NCBI RefSeq assembly: GCF_000463115.2
Contig: NZ_AWFX01000042.1
Coordinates: forward strand, 50,411-114,410
Direction of reading: 5' to 3'
DNA from: Franconibacter helveticus LMG 23732
Lineage (GTDB): Bacteria; Pseudomonadota; Gammaproteobacteria; Enterobacterales; Enterobacteriaceae
Length of the DNA stretch: 64,000 bases
The notes beneath the pieces are model-generated. The model worked only from the letters and a program-made list of their open reading frames with translations. It was not told where the DNA came from and ran no database searches. This document shows, piece after piece, positions 1 to 9,920 of the stretch. A program made the position numbers and the translations under genes. Numbering within the stretch: the stretch's first letter is position 1; each line of letters begins with the position of its first letter.

Positions 1-806
1 TGCAGCTCGGCGGGTACGCCTTTGTCCCGCAGCGCGGCATACATCATCAGGCTGTTCTCCACTTTCACGGCAGGGTCGTCAGCGGCGTGAAATAAAAACG
101 CGGGCGGCGTAGCGGCGGTGACCGCCTGTTCAGCGGAATAGCGTTTTTCTTGCGCGTCGTCGGGCGCGTCGCCCAACAGTTGCTGACGTGAACCGCTATG
201 CGCTGCGGCCCCGGTCATGGTGATAACCGGATAGGCGAGCGCCATAAACGCCGGGCGGGCGCTCAGTTCATCCGCTTCGTCCAGCGGCGCGTAAACGGCC
301 TCGGCGTAGCGCGTGGCGAGGCTTGCCGCTACGTGGCCGCCTGCGGAAAAACCGAGTATGCCGATATGGTCCGCATTCAGGTTATATTCCGCCGCCCGAT
401 GGCGTATCAGCCTTAATGCGCGCTGCGCATCCGCCAGCGGCGCGTCTGGCCCTTCGGCGTGCTGGTCGCCGGGCAGGCGGTAGGTCATCACGAACAGGGT
501 ATAGCCCGCGTCGGTAAACGCAGGCGCCAGCGCGCTGCCTTCTTTATCCAGCACCACGCGCTGGTAAGAGCCGCCCGGAGTAACCAGCAGCCCAACGCCG
601 TTGGGCGACGCGGGCTGGTAAACGGTGATTTGCGGGGCGCGCACGCCCGTTACCGCGCGGTCAAGCAGCGTCGCGCCAGTGTGGCGCTCTTCAAGCGTGA
701 AGCGGGCGCGGCTTTGCTGTGCGCCGGGGGCGTCGCCGCCAGGCCAGACGGAAAAGGTTTCGGCGCGGGCGACAGCCTGCGCCATGCGTTCAGCGAGTTC
801 AGTCAT
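1..806 (-). CDS. Alpha/beta hydrolase (acetyl-esterase/xylan-esterase-like), C-terminus cut by window edge
   Basis: The reading frame opens at an ATG at 806 and runs leftwards off the window, giving 268 visible residues. It shows an alpha/beta-hydrolase fold: an oxyanion-hole region (LVTPGGSY, about residues 75-81), a nucleophile elbow GFSAGG with Ser154, and an acid-residue region (HAADDPAVKVENS) near the end. The catalytic His should lie beyond the edge. This layout matches small esterases of the BD-FAE/acetyl-xylan-esterase type that deacylate sugars or short-chain esters. No signal peptide is visible, so it is probably cytoplasmic. The substrate cannot be named from sequence. It points away from the terminator and gene that follow at 876-1376. 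Confidence 0.8.
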   Translation of the reverse strand, partial: MTELAERMAQAVARAETFSVWPGGDAPGAQQSRARFTLEERHTGATLLDRAVTGVRAPQITVYQPASPNGVGLLVTPGGSYQRVVLDKEGSALAPAFTDAGYTLFVMTYRLPGDQHAEGPDAPLADAQRALRLIRHRAAEYNLNADHIGILGFSAGGHVAASLATRYAEAVYAPLDEADELSARPAFMALAYPVITMTGAAAHSGSRQQLLGDAPDDAQEKRYSAEQAVTAATPPAFLFHAADDPAVKVENSLMMYAALRDKGVPAEL

Positions 807-875
807 AAGGGTTTACCGTTACGATGGCGAGCTATAAAGATAACGCAGAGGGGCCGTAAGGGAAGAACGCAGAGG

Positions 876-908
876 GCAAAAAGCAGAGAGCCCGCGTAAA
901 ACGGGCTC
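876..908 (-). terminator. Intrinsic terminator of psiF
   Basis: On the minus strand GAGCCCG pairs with CGGGCTC (908-902 with 94-88 of the 800s) around a 7-base loop, and a short T-rich stretch follows. It lies just after the psiF stop codon. Confidence 0.7.
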
Positions 909-917
909 CCGGGCGTA

Positions 918-1376
918 TCAACTGGCGGCCTTCAGACAGTTGCTCATGAATTTTTTACGGTCGTCGCCGGTCAGCGACTGGGTGACGGCCTGGGTATTAC
1001 AGTCTTTCATTTTTTGCTGCTGCGGGGTGACGTTGTTCTCCTGCGGCGCAGGCGCGGCGGAAACGTTTTTCAGGCAGCCGCTCATGAATTTTTTACGCTC
1101 ATCGCCAGTGAGAGACTGGTTCGTCGCCTGGAAATTGCAGTCTTTCATTTTCTGCTGCTGCGGCGTCAGGCTCTTATCCGGCGCTTCGTCGGTGTTTTTC
1201 AGGCACTTGCTCATAAACGTTTTGCGTTCATCGCCTTTCAGCGACTGGCTGGTTGCCTGCTGATTACAGCTGGTCATCCGCTCCTGCTGCGCCGTGGCGG
1301 TTTTTTCCGCCGCCTGCAACGTGGCGGCGCAAAGCAGGGTCGCTAAAAAGGCGGTGGTTCTGGTGAAGTTCATCAT
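918..1376 (-). CDS. psiF: PsiF-family periplasmic repeat protein with three repeats
   Basis: A 152-residue secreted protein. The start is set by an AAGGATGAG ribosome-binding region just before tandem ATG codons (1376 and 1373). The frame stays open further upstream, but without a ribosome-binding site. A Sec signal peptide (about residues 1-22, ending LQAAEK) is followed by three copies of a roughly 35-residue PsiF repeat, each with the pattern Q-R/K-M-x-x-C-N-x-Q-A, then S-L-x-G-D-x-R-K, then F-M-S-x-C-L-K. Each repeat has two cysteines, suggesting one disulfide per repeat. E. coli PsiF, named as phosphate-starvation inducible, has two repeats as I recall, so this copy looks extended by one unit. 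Molecular function is unknown. It has its own terminator and no operon partner. Confidence 0.85.
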   Translation of the reverse strand: MMNFTRTTAFLATLLCAATLQAAEKTATAQQERMTSCNQQATSQSLKGDERKTFMSKCLKNTDEAPDKSLTPQQQKMKDCNFQATNQSLTGDERKKFMSGCLKNVSAAPAPQENNVTPQQQKMKDCNTQAVTQSLTGDDRKKFMSNCLKAAS

Positions 1377-1602
1377 CTCATCCTTATTATGTTGAGGGGT
1401 ACAAGGTCGCGACGGGAAAAAACTATTTACTGATTTCTGCACGCTTTTTCCGGCCTCTTTTAGAAGTGTACTCCCTGGCGGGAAAAGCGCGCTTTTGTCC
1501 CTGACCCCGTTTAATTACAGGAGATTGAACAACAAATCAGATGAATTTCCTATGCAGGCTCGCTATCTTGAGCCTTTTATCGCCTCGTTTCAGGATTGCC
1601 TT

Positions 1603-2136
1603 ATGCGCAGTAAATTTACGTCGTTGCAAATCACGCTTCACTGGCTGGTCTTTTTGCTGGTGATTGTCACCTGGGGCGCCATTGAACTGCGCGGGCTGGT
1701 GCCGCGAAGCGTTGGTCGACTGTTCATTTATACCCATTTTAGTTGCGGCATCGCCATTCTGCTGCTGATGGTCAGCCGCCTGCTGGTCAGGGTGAGATAC
1801 CCGGCGCCGCCCATCGAGCCGAAGCCAAAGCCGCTCTATACGGGCCTTTCCCATCTCGTTCACCTGGTTATCTACCTGATGTTTATCACGCTCCCGCTGC
1901 TGGGCGTGGCGGCAAAATATTATGGCGGACGGGAGTGGTTCGCTTTTGGCATCAGCATGCCAGTGGCGGCAGAAGGCGATGAAGATGTTGAGATGCAGCT
2001 GCGCGCTATCCACGCTTTTATTGCCAATGCCAGCTATTTCGTTATTGCGCTGCATGCCGGCGCTGCGCTGGTTCATCACTATTTATGGAAAGACAACACT
2101 TTGCTGCGCATGCTGCCCGGCAGGCAAAAGCGTTAA
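1603..2136 (+). CDS. cybB: Cytochrome b561 (CybB family), superoxide:ubiquinone oxidoreductase type
   Basis: A 177-residue four-helix inner-membrane di-heme b protein. I start at the ATG at 1603 because AGGA lies 7 bases upstream and the protein then begins like E. coli CybB. The frame is open back to 1495, but that extension does not look like the family. Probable heme ligands are visible: His13 (QITLHWLV), His45 (YTHFSCG) and His residues in the last helix (IALHAGAALVHHY). The C-terminal KDNTLLRM matches CybB. E. coli CybB is reported to oxidise superoxide and pass electrons to ubiquinone. It stands alone, divergent from psiF. Confidence 0.92.
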   Translation: MRSKFTSLQITLHWLVFLLVIVTWGAIELRGLVPRSVGRLFIYTHFSCGIAILLLMVSRLLVRVRYPAPPIEPKPKPLYTGLSHLVHLVIYLMFITLPLLGVAAKYYGGREWFAFGISMPVAAEGDEDVEMQLRAIHAFIANASYFVIALHAGAALVHHYLWKDNTLLRMLPGRQKR

Positions 2137-2268
2137 AATGCGAGCATTGTCGCTTTTTTATTCATGGAACTTCGCGCGGTTCACATTTTATACAATGCAT
2201 GCTCGTTAAAGCGGCGCCGTTTAGCCTACATATATCTATTATAGAAACACTCACAGCGAGAGGGCTCT

Positions 2269-3594
2269 ATGGCGCAGTCAATTGAACGTTCGGCGGCAGG
2301 GGTAGTAATGCAGGAAGAGGCGCAGCAGGCGCGCAGATTGCGGAAGGTTTTGCTGGCGACCGGCGTCGGGCATTTTGTCGAATGGTTTGATTTCGGTCTG
2401 TATGGCACGCTTGCGGCCATCATCGGTATGCAGTTCTTTCAGGCAAGCAGCCCGACAGCGGCGTTGCTCTCTTCCTTTGCGGTTTTTGGCGCGGGCTTTG
2501 TTATGCGCCCGCTGGGCGGGTTATGGTTCGGCTCGCTTGGCGACAGAAAAGGGCGGCAGAAGGTGCTGGCCAATGTGATTTTACTTACCTCCGGCGCCAC
2601 CTTCGTGATGGGGCTGCTTCCGACCTGGAATCAGGTTGGCGTGCTGGCGCCCGTGCTGCTGGTGATCACCCGCCTGGTTCAGGGGTTCGCCGCAGGCGGC
2701 GAAACCTCCGGCGCCACAACGTATCTTGCCGAGTTCGCGCCGCAGCGTCAGCGGGGATATTTCACCTGCTGGATAGATAATTTTGGCTTTATGGCGTTTG
2801 TGGCAGGCTCCGGGCTGGTTTTCCTGCTGACCGCCTCGCTTGGCGAGACAGCCATGAATGCATGGGGCTGGCGTATTCCCTTTTTAATTGCCGGGCCGCT
2901 TGGCATTGTCGGCCTCTATTTACGAACCCGGCTTGAAGATTCACCGGAGTTCACCGCCGCCGCGCGGGCGGGGAAAACCACTCAGGCGCCGCTGCGCACA
3001 GCGGTAACCTCTGCCTGGCGAGCGCTGCTTTTCTGCGTCGGGTTTGTGGTCATCAAAGCGGTGGGACACTGGACGCTGCAAACCTTTATGCCGGGTTATC
3101 TTTCCACGCAGCTTCATTTCAGCAAACTCGATTCTTACGCCATCACAACCATTGGTCTGTTTGCAATTGCCGTGATGGTGCCTTTTATGGGTTATCTTTC
3201 GGATCGCTTCGGGCGCAAGCCGTTGATGCTGGCAGGCTGCGGAGGATTCATTCTCTTTACCTGGCCGGCGATGATGGTCATGGCGCAGGGCGACATGCTC
3301 TCCGCCGTACTGGCTATGCTGCTGCTCGGCGCGTTTATCGCCGCGTTCGACGGCGCGTGCAGCGCGGCAATGGCCGAGCTTTTTCCCACCCGCGTGCGCT
3401 ACGGCGGCATGTCGATAGCCTATAACTTCGCCGTTGCTTTTTTCGGCGGCATCACGCCGTGGTTTTCAGCTTATCTTATTACCGCCACGGGCAACCCGTT
3501 CTCGCCAGCGTGGTACGTAATGGGCGCAGCGCTGATTACCTTTGTTACGGTGATGCGCGCGAAAGAAACCGCGGGGCAGCCGCTGCGGCGCTGA
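2269..3594 (+). CDS. MFS transporter, metabolite:H+ symporter (MHS) family
   Basis: A 441-residue, 12-helix major facilitator of the ProP/KgtP/ShiA subgroup. Diagnostic features are an N-terminal GHFVEWFDFGLYG in helix 1, the loop 2-3 motif GSLGDRKGRQ (about residues 88-97), the loop 8-9 repeat LSDRFGRKP, and the helix 4-5 segment GFAAGGETSGATTYLAE. The ATG at 2269 follows a purine-rich AGAGGG. Members of this group import organic acids or osmolytes with protons; the substrate here cannot be read from sequence. It is monocistronic, with no obvious metabolic partner next to it. Confidence 0.85.
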   Translation: MAQSIERSAAGVVMQEEAQQARRLRKVLLATGVGHFVEWFDFGLYGTLAAIIGMQFFQASSPTAALLSSFAVFGAGFVMRPLGGLWFGSLGDRKGRQKVLANVILLTSGATFVMGLLPTWNQVGVLAPVLLVITRLVQGFAAGGETSGATTYLAEFAPQRQRGYFTCWIDNFGFMAFVAGSGLVFLLTASLGETAMNAWGWRIPFLIAGPLGIVGLYLRTRLEDSPEFTAAARAGKTTQAPLRTAVTSAWRALLFCVGFVVIKAVGHWTLQTFMPGYLSTQLHFSKLDSYAITTIGLFAIAVMVPFMGYLSDRFGRKPLMLAGCGGFILFTWPAMMVMAQGDMLSAVLAMLLLGAFIAAFDGACSAAMAELFPTRVRYGGMSIAYNFAVAFFGGITPWFSAYLITATGNPFSPAWYVMGAALITFVTVMRAKETAGQPLRR

Positions 3595-3632
3595 CGTTTA
3601 GCGCCGCAAAACGATGCATCGCCCTCCGCTGG

Positions 3633-3992
3633 CTATTCGCGGAAATAAGGAATATCTGCGGGATAAGTATTTCTCAGGCTCAGCAACTGACAGTGTACAA
3701 ACCGCTCTTCGCGGGCATACCAGAAGCCAAACGAGGCGGTGCTCTGGTCATAAATCAGCCTGTCGAGGTTAGCAAAGGGGAAAACCACTAAACCTGCTCT
3801 CTTTATATAACCGCCCCCGGTTTCAAACTGGCCCTGGCCCCAGGCTTCCTGCGTATGCTCATAGCGGTGCAGTATCACCTCAATGCTTCCTCTGCCAGGG
3901 CAGCCCAGCAGTAGAATGCTGCTGTCGAGAGAAAGCGCTAACGCTAAGCGGGGCAAAACTAAAAGTAACATCACGAGTAAAAACGTTTTCAT
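3633..3992 (-). CDS. Small secreted protein of unknown function
   Basis: A 119-residue protein I do not recognise. The start at 3992 is supported by AGGAG four bases upstream. Residues 1-19 form a clear Sec signal peptide (leucine-rich core ending ALA), giving a mature exported protein of about 100 residues with two cysteines (GCPGRG and HCQLL) that could form a disulfide. No membrane segment follows and there is no lipobox. It is convergent with the MFS gene. Codon use resembles the neighbours. Confidence 0.65.
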   Translation of the reverse strand: MKTFLLVMLLLVLPRLALALSLDSSILLLGCPGRGSIEVILHRYEHTQEAWGQGQFETGGGYIKRAGLVVFPFANLDRLIYDQSTASFGFWYAREERFVHCQLLSLRNTYPADIPYFRE

Positions 3993-4251
3993 ACGGCTCC
4001 TGTCCTGTTCAGGGGGAGCTTTATTACATTCTGAAAACGTAAGCGTATTGAGTTATGTCATGCTGGTGGTTTATGTGAATGCCATATAAACAACCAGATA
4101 ATATATAAAATTGGTTATTTGCTTCTGCCTTAGCCCGATTGGCTGAATTCGCGGGTCGTTACGCGTGAGGCAGGCGAGCTTTATAGCATCCGCTACAGCG
4201 AGCTGGCTTTTTCTCTTAGCCGCCCTGTGAGAAATCAACTCGCCTCAAGCC

Positions 4252-4344
4252 TCAATAATCGTCAGATAGATCACCTAATGCCGATACGATAATCGCGACT
4301 ACTAATATTACAAAAATAAGAATCAAGCCAAGAACAATGAACAT
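4252..4344 (-). CDS. Possible 30-residue single-pass membrane microprotein
   Basis: From the ATG at 4344 the minus strand encodes 30 residues: one long hydrophobic helix (Ile/Leu/Val-rich, about residues 2-24) then a short acidic tail ending DLSDDY. A G-run (GGGGG) lies just upstream as a weak ribosome-binding site. The same frame is open for about 37 more codons upstream with a plausible hydrophilic, Gln/Asp/Glu-rich composition, but has no ATG, GTG or TTG there. It may therefore be the tail of a larger, decayed gene or use a rare ATT start. Function unknown. Confidence 0.3.
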   Translation of the reverse strand: MFIVLGLILIFVILVVAIIVSALGDLSDDY

Positions 4345-4661
4345 GAAGCCCCCGTTGTTGAGGCTATGTTCCTCTTGTTTCTGCGTTTCTTCTAATTGAT
4401 ATGAATGATCAATTCGATCTGATTGATCGTTTGTGTCTATCTTTTGCGTGTTAATGCAGGCAAAAACGCGGGCGGAATTCGGCGTTTATTTAGCCCTTCG
4501 CAGCGCGTCATTTTGTCAATTTTAGAGGCAAATTTGGGGGCGAAAAACGGTTTAGCGGCATGAAAAAGGGTGGTGATGCCTTTTTGTGGCTTTTGCGCTG
4601 GTTCGCTAACCCGCTGAAATAGCGATAAAAGTTAAGGTTTACAGCGGAGTGCAAAATTATG

Positions 4662-4681
4662 TACTATACCCCCCTATAGTA
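4662..4681. promoter_or_regulatory. FrmR operator
   Basis: A perfect inverted repeat, TACTATA-CCCCCC-TATAGTA, ends 13 bases before the frmR start. CsoR/RcnR-family repressors, to which FrmR belongs, bind A/T-rich palindromes around a G/C tract, and this site is placed to block the promoter of frmRA. Formaldehyde modification of FrmR would release it. Confidence 0.75.
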
Positions 4682-4694
4682 TCAGGAGGCGATG

Positions 4695-6123
<1,429 letters not shown>

Positions 6124-6140
6124 GTTTTCCTGTGCAGCAT

Positions 6141-6166
6141 AAAGCGGCCTGCGGGCCGCTTTTTTT
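6141..6166 (+). terminator. Terminator of frmRA
   Basis: AAAGCGGCC pairs with GGCCGCTTT around TGCG, followed by a T-run, 17 bases after the frmA stop. It closes the operon and shows that frmB is not simply further downstream. Confidence 0.9.
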
Positions 6167-6297
6167 ATACGCTGCGCCAGCACTAAATTGCTGATTCTGT
6201 GAGCCAGGTAGCGATCTTTGCGCTAACCCTTCGCGGGCTTCTGCCGATGGTTTTCTTACAGGCTTATTCCTGTCCTACACACATGAGAAAACTGGCC

Positions 6298-7986
6298 ATG
6301 ACTAAAACGACAACAAAGCAAAAAACGGACGTCCTGAGTTTCTGGCATAACATCCGGCTGGTTCCGCTGTTCTCAGCCATACTTGGCGGCATTTTGCTGC
6401 TTTTCGCCATCAGCGCAGGGCTTGCTGGCTATTTCCTTGTTCAGAGCGATAGCGCGCTTAACGACGTGAAAGAGGAAATACAGGTGCGAAGCGGCCTGGC
6501 GGACAGCGCCAGCCTGCTGCGCACCGCGCGCATTAATATGATCCACGCCGGCGCCGCCAGCCGCGTGGCGGAAATGGAAGACATGCGCCGCAATATCAGC
6601 GAGGCGGAAAAAAATATCAAACTCGCCGCGCAAGGCTTCGCCAGCTATGAGGCGCGCCAGCAGCAGACCGGCAACGCGCTGAACAGCGATCTGAAAGCCC
6701 GCTTCGACGCCTATCTGAACGGCCTTCAGCCGATGCTGAAATTCGCCAAAAACGGCATGTTCGAAGCGATTATCAACCATGAAAACGAACAGGCTCGCCA
6801 GCTCGACACCGCCTACAGCGATGTGCTGCAAAAAGCGGTGGCGATCCGCACCGAGCGCGTCCAGGCACTAAGCGACCAGGCGGCGAAACGCACCCATTTC
6901 AGCGTCCTGATGATGGCGGGCGCGTTTGCCGTGGCGCTTATCATGACGTTGCTGACCTTTGTCGTGCTGCGCCGCATAGTGATCGTGCCGCTCCAGCATG
7001 CCGCCAGCCGCATTGAAACTATCGCCAGCGGCGACCTCACCCTGCCGGAAGAGCCCGCAGGGCGCAGTGAAATCGGCCGCCTCAGCCAGCATCTGCAACT
7101 TATGCAGCGTTCGCTTGTGAAAACCGTCGGCACCGTGCGTGAAGGCGCGCAAGCCATCTATCAGGGCACCAGCGAAATCTCCGCCGGCAATACCGATCTT
7201 TCATCCCGAACCGAACAACAGGCCGCCGCGCTGGAGCAAACCGCCGCCAGCATGGAGCAGCTCACCGCCACGGTGAAACAGAACGCCGATAACGCCCATC
7301 ACGCCACAAAACTTGCAGAAGACGCTTCCGGCAAAGCGAGCGACGGCGGGCGCATCGTCTCCGGCGTTGTCACCACCATGGGCAACATCTCCACCAGTTC
7401 GAAGAAGATTTCTGAAATTACCGCGGTCATTAACAGCATCGCTTTCCAGACCAACATCCTGGCGCTGAACGCCGCGGTGGAAGCGGCGCGCGCAGGGGAG
7501 CAGGGACGCGGTTTCGCCGTGGTGGCGAGCGAAGTGCGTACCCTGGCAAGCCGCAGCGCCCAGGCGGCGAAAGAAATTGAAGGGCTTATCAGCGAATCCG
7601 TGGCCTTGATCGATAAAGGCTCCACGGAAGTGGTGCACGCGGGCGACACCATGAAAAGCATTGTGGAGGCGGTAAAACGCGTTACCGATATTATGCTGGA
7701 GATCGCCGCCGCGTCGGATGAACAGAGCCGGGGCATCGAGCAAGTCGCGCAGGCCATCGCGGAAATGGACAACGTGACGCAACAGAACGCGTCGCTGGTG
7801 GAGGAAGCTTCCGCCGCCGCCGTCTCGCTGGAAGAGCAGGCGGCTCGTCTTAACGAGGCCGTAGGAGCGTTCCGCCTGCGCCAGTCCGTTTCTGCGCCTG
7901 AGCATCGCGCTTCGCCTGTTGAACCGCGCGCGACAACCGCGCCGCGCCCGGCGCTGGCCAGCGGCGATAACTGGGAAACGTTCTGA
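6298..7986 (+). CDS. trg: Methyl-accepting chemotaxis protein Trg (ribose/galactose receptor) with C-terminal NWETF
   Basis: A 562-residue inner-membrane chemoreceptor very like E. coli Trg throughout, including the first helix (IRLVPLF), the periplasmic stretch with [17 protein letters not shown] ([13 protein letters not shown]) and the highly conserved signalling hairpin ([19 protein letters not shown]). Trg senses ribose- and galactose-binding proteins. I place the start at the ATG at 6298 by alignment to Trg; the ATG at 6283 is possible and neither has a strong ribosome-binding site. The last five residues are NWETF, the tether for CheR and CheB found in Tsr and Tar but absent from E. coli Trg. 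It is monocistronic and ends at the terminator at 8036. Confidence 0.92.
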   Translation: MTKTTTKQKTDVLSFWHNIRLVPLFSAILGGILLLFAISAGLAGYFLVQSDSALNDVKEEIQVRSGLADSASLLRTARINMIHAGAASRVAEMEDMRRNISEAEKNIKLAAQGFASYEARQQQTGNALNSDLKARFDAYLNGLQPMLKFAKNGMFEAIINHENEQARQLDTAYSDVLQKAVAIRTERVQALSDQAAKRTHFSVLMMAGAFAVALIMTLLTFVVLRRIVIVPLQHAASRIETIASGDLTLPEEPAGRSEIGRLSQHLQLMQRSLVKTVGTVREGAQAIYQGTSEISAGNTDLSSRTEQQAAALEQTAASMEQLTATVKQNADNAHHATKLAEDASGKASDGGRIVSGVVTTMGNISTSSKKISEITAVINSIAFQTNILALNAAVEAARAGEQGRGFAVVASEVRTLASRSAQAAKEIEGLISESVALIDKGSTEVVHAGDTMKSIVEAVKRVTDIMLEIAAASDEQSRGIEQVAQAIAEMDNVTQQNASLVEEASAAAVSLEEQAARLNEAVGAFRLRQSVSAPEHRASPVEPRATTAPRPALASGDNWETF

Positions 7987-8035
7987 CAGAAGCGTAAACC
8001 TGCCGATCCCCTTAGCCATCGGCAGGCTGACTTTT

Positions 8036-8060
8036 GTCGCCCTTCGGGGCGACTTTTTTT
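8036..8060 (+). terminator. Terminator of trg
   Basis: GTCGCCC-TTCG-GGGCGAC with a UUCG tetraloop, followed by seven T residues. Confidence 0.92.
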
Positions 8061-8179
8061 AAATTAGGAATATGCTGTACCGTTTTCTGCGTTTGCCGCC
8101 TGGCTTATTTCGCCAATCATCGTCCAGGCTTATCAGGGTCCGGATATGACATTCTGAAATAACTAACGGAGACAACGAC

Positions 8180-8677
8180 ATGCAGATTAAAACCGCTCAA
8201 GACCTTTTCGTTCATTTACTTTCAGACACCTACAGCGCCGAAAAACAGATCACCCGTGCGCTGCCGAAGCTGGCGCGCGCTGCGTCAGACGAAAAGCTTG
8301 TCCAGGCGTTTAAAGCTCACCTGGAAGAGACGCACGGCCAGATTGAACGTATCGACAAAGTGGTTGAAAGCGTGCCGGAACTGAAGCTGCGCCGTATTAA
8401 ATGCGTAGCGATGGAAGGCCTGATTGAAGAAGGCCAGGAAGTCATTGATGAAGTGGAGAAAGGGCCGGTGCGCGATGCGGGCCTGATCGCCGCCGCTCAG
8501 AAAGTGGAGCACTACGAAATCGCCGCTTACGGCACGCTCTGCACCCTGGCGGGCCAGTTGGGCTACACCGAGGCGAAAAAACTGCTGGGTGAAACGCTGG
8601 AAGAAGAGAAATCCACCGACGGTAAACTGACTACCATCGCGGAGTCTGACGTCAATACCAAAGCGTCAACCAAATAA
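8180..8677 (+). CDS. YciF-like ferritin-fold stress protein (DUF892)
   Basis: A 165-residue helical protein of the YciF/DUF892 family. The N-terminal signature TAQDLFVHLLSDTYSAEKQI and the metal-site-like segments LEETHGQ and VEHYEIAAYG (Glu/His pattern of a four-helix di-iron bundle) are clear. The ATG at 8180 follows an AACGGAG ribosome-binding site. Relatives in E. coli (yciF within yciGFE) are induced in stationary phase and by osmotic stress, but their biochemical role is unknown. Here the gene stands alone, without yciG or yciE. It shares a bidirectional terminator with the Old Yellow Enzyme gene. Confidence 0.88.
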   Translation: MQIKTAQDLFVHLLSDTYSAEKQITRALPKLARAASDEKLVQAFKAHLEETHGQIERIDKVVESVPELKLRRIKCVAMEGLIEEGQEVIDEVEKGPVRDAGLIAAAQKVEHYEIAAYGTLCTLAGQLGYTEAKKLLGETLEEEKSTDGKLTTIAESDVNTKASTK

Positions 8678-8700
8678 GTCCGCGCTTATCGGGCGTAAAA

Positions 8701-8727
8701 AAAACCACTCTTTCGGGAGTGGTTTTT
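8701..8727. terminator. Bidirectional terminator
   Basis: AAAACCACTC-TTTCGG-GAGTGGTTTTT. The A-run and T-run allow it to end transcription from both the YciF-like gene and the convergent Old Yellow Enzyme gene. Confidence 0.9.
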
Positions 8728-8743
8728 GCTTTCTGCAAGCGGC

Positions 8744-9799
8744 TTACGCCAGCGCAGGGTAGTCGGTGTAGCCCGTTTCGCCCGGGGAGTAGATGGTGTC
8801 GGCGTTAAGCGGGTTATAAGGGCCGTTTTGCGAGAAGCGCTCCACCAGATCGGGGTTAGCGATATAAAGCTTACCGAAGGCGACGGCGTCCGCTTCGCCT
8901 TGTTCAATCAGCGCTTCGGCGCTCTCTTTGGTTAACCCGTCATTAGCGATCCACGCGCCGTGAAACTTCTCTTTGACCTGCGGGCCAACGCGGTTCGGAA
9001 AATCGAGCGCTTCGCGGGCGAAGATAAAGGCGAGATTGCGTTTATTGAGCGCTTCCAGCACATAGCCGAACATCGCCACCGGCTGCGAATCTTCCATCGA
9101 ATAGGAGTTGGACATCAGGTTCAGGTGCACCCCCACGCGATCGGCAGGCCACTCTTCAAGCAGCGCGTCTACGGTTTCCAGCAGGAAACGGGCACGGTTC
9201 TCAATGCTGCCGCCGTAATGGTCGGTGCGCTTGTTGGAGCCGTCGTGCAGGAACTGATCAAACAGGTAGCCGTTGGCGGCATGCACTTCAATGGCGTCGA
9301 AGCCGGCGCGCTTCGCGTTGATTGCCGCTTTGCGGAAATCTTCCACGATGCCGGGAATTTCTTCGGTTTCCAGCGCGCGCGGCTCGCCGTAAGGGCGTTT
9401 AGGGCGCACGGCGGTTACATGTCCTTCCGGGGCGATGGCGCTTGGCGCAACCGGCTTTTCGCCGTCAAGGAAGACCGGGTCGGAGACGCGGCCGACATGC
9501 CAGAGCTGAATCGCGATTTTTCCGCCTTTCGCATGCACGGCATCGACAATCTCTTTCCACGCCGCAACCTGTTTTTCCGACCAGATACCCGGGGTGTTCG
9601 GATAGCCCACGCCCTGCGAGGTGACAGAGGTAGCTTCGGTAAAGATAAGCCCGGCGCTGGCGCGCTGAACGTAATACGCTTTGGTCACTTCCCCCGGCGA
9701 GCGTTCATCCACGGCGCGCATGCGCGTGAGCGGGGCCATCACGATGCGGTTGCTCAGTTCGAGCGCGCCGATTTTTACGGGATCAAACAGCGAAGGCAT
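8744..9799 (-). CDS. Old Yellow Enzyme family alkene reductase (NemA-like)
   Basis: A 351-residue FMN-dependent NADPH oxidoreductase. The ATG at 9799 has AGGAG 7 bases upstream; the longer open frame (to 9856) has none. It starts MPSLFDPVKIG, typical of the family. Visible motifs are the flavin-binding NRIVMAPLTRMRA, the substrate anion-binding pair in the variant form VHAANGYLFDQFL (His and Asn), RTDHYGGSIENRARF, and the phosphate-binding region ending VAFGKLYIANPDL. Such enzymes reduce activated C=C bonds, nitrate esters, N-ethylmaleimide or quinones. It diverges from E. coli NemA in its middle third, so I leave the symbol blank. It lies downstream of ydcI on the same strand, with about 120 bases between them. 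Confidence 0.88.
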   Translation of the reverse strand: MPSLFDPVKIGALELSNRIVMAPLTRMRAVDERSPGEVTKAYYVQRASAGLIFTEATSVTSQGVGYPNTPGIWSEKQVAAWKEIVDAVHAKGGKIAIQLWHVGRVSDPVFLDGEKPVAPSAIAPEGHVTAVRPKRPYGEPRALETEEIPGIVEDFRKAAINAKRAGFDAIEVHAANGYLFDQFLHDGSNKRTDHYGGSIENRARFLLETVDALLEEWPADRVGVHLNLMSNSYSMEDSQPVAMFGYVLEALNKRNLAFIFAREALDFPNRVGPQVKEKFHGAWIANDGLTKESAEALIEQGEADAVAFGKLYIANPDLVERFSQNGPYNPLNADTIYSPGETGYTDYPALA

Positions 9800-9920
9800 A
9801 GTCAAACTCCTGTCAGGAATAATGCGGTTCGGTAAAAAATGCGTTATTCCTCGCAAATTCGCAAGGGCAGGGAATTAGCACTTTATGCGCTTAATTATGC
9901 CCTTACGTCATGATTGCGGA

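Larger units (their letters stand above)
3993..4691. other. Gene-poor stretch upstream of frmR
   Basis: About 700 bases, AT-richer than the neighbours. I see one short minus-strand frame encoding a membrane segment (4252-4344, listed separately) and the frmR operator at the right end. No RNA gene or known mobile element is visible. The relatively low GC and lack of genes could mark an old insertion or deletion scar. Confidence 0.6.
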
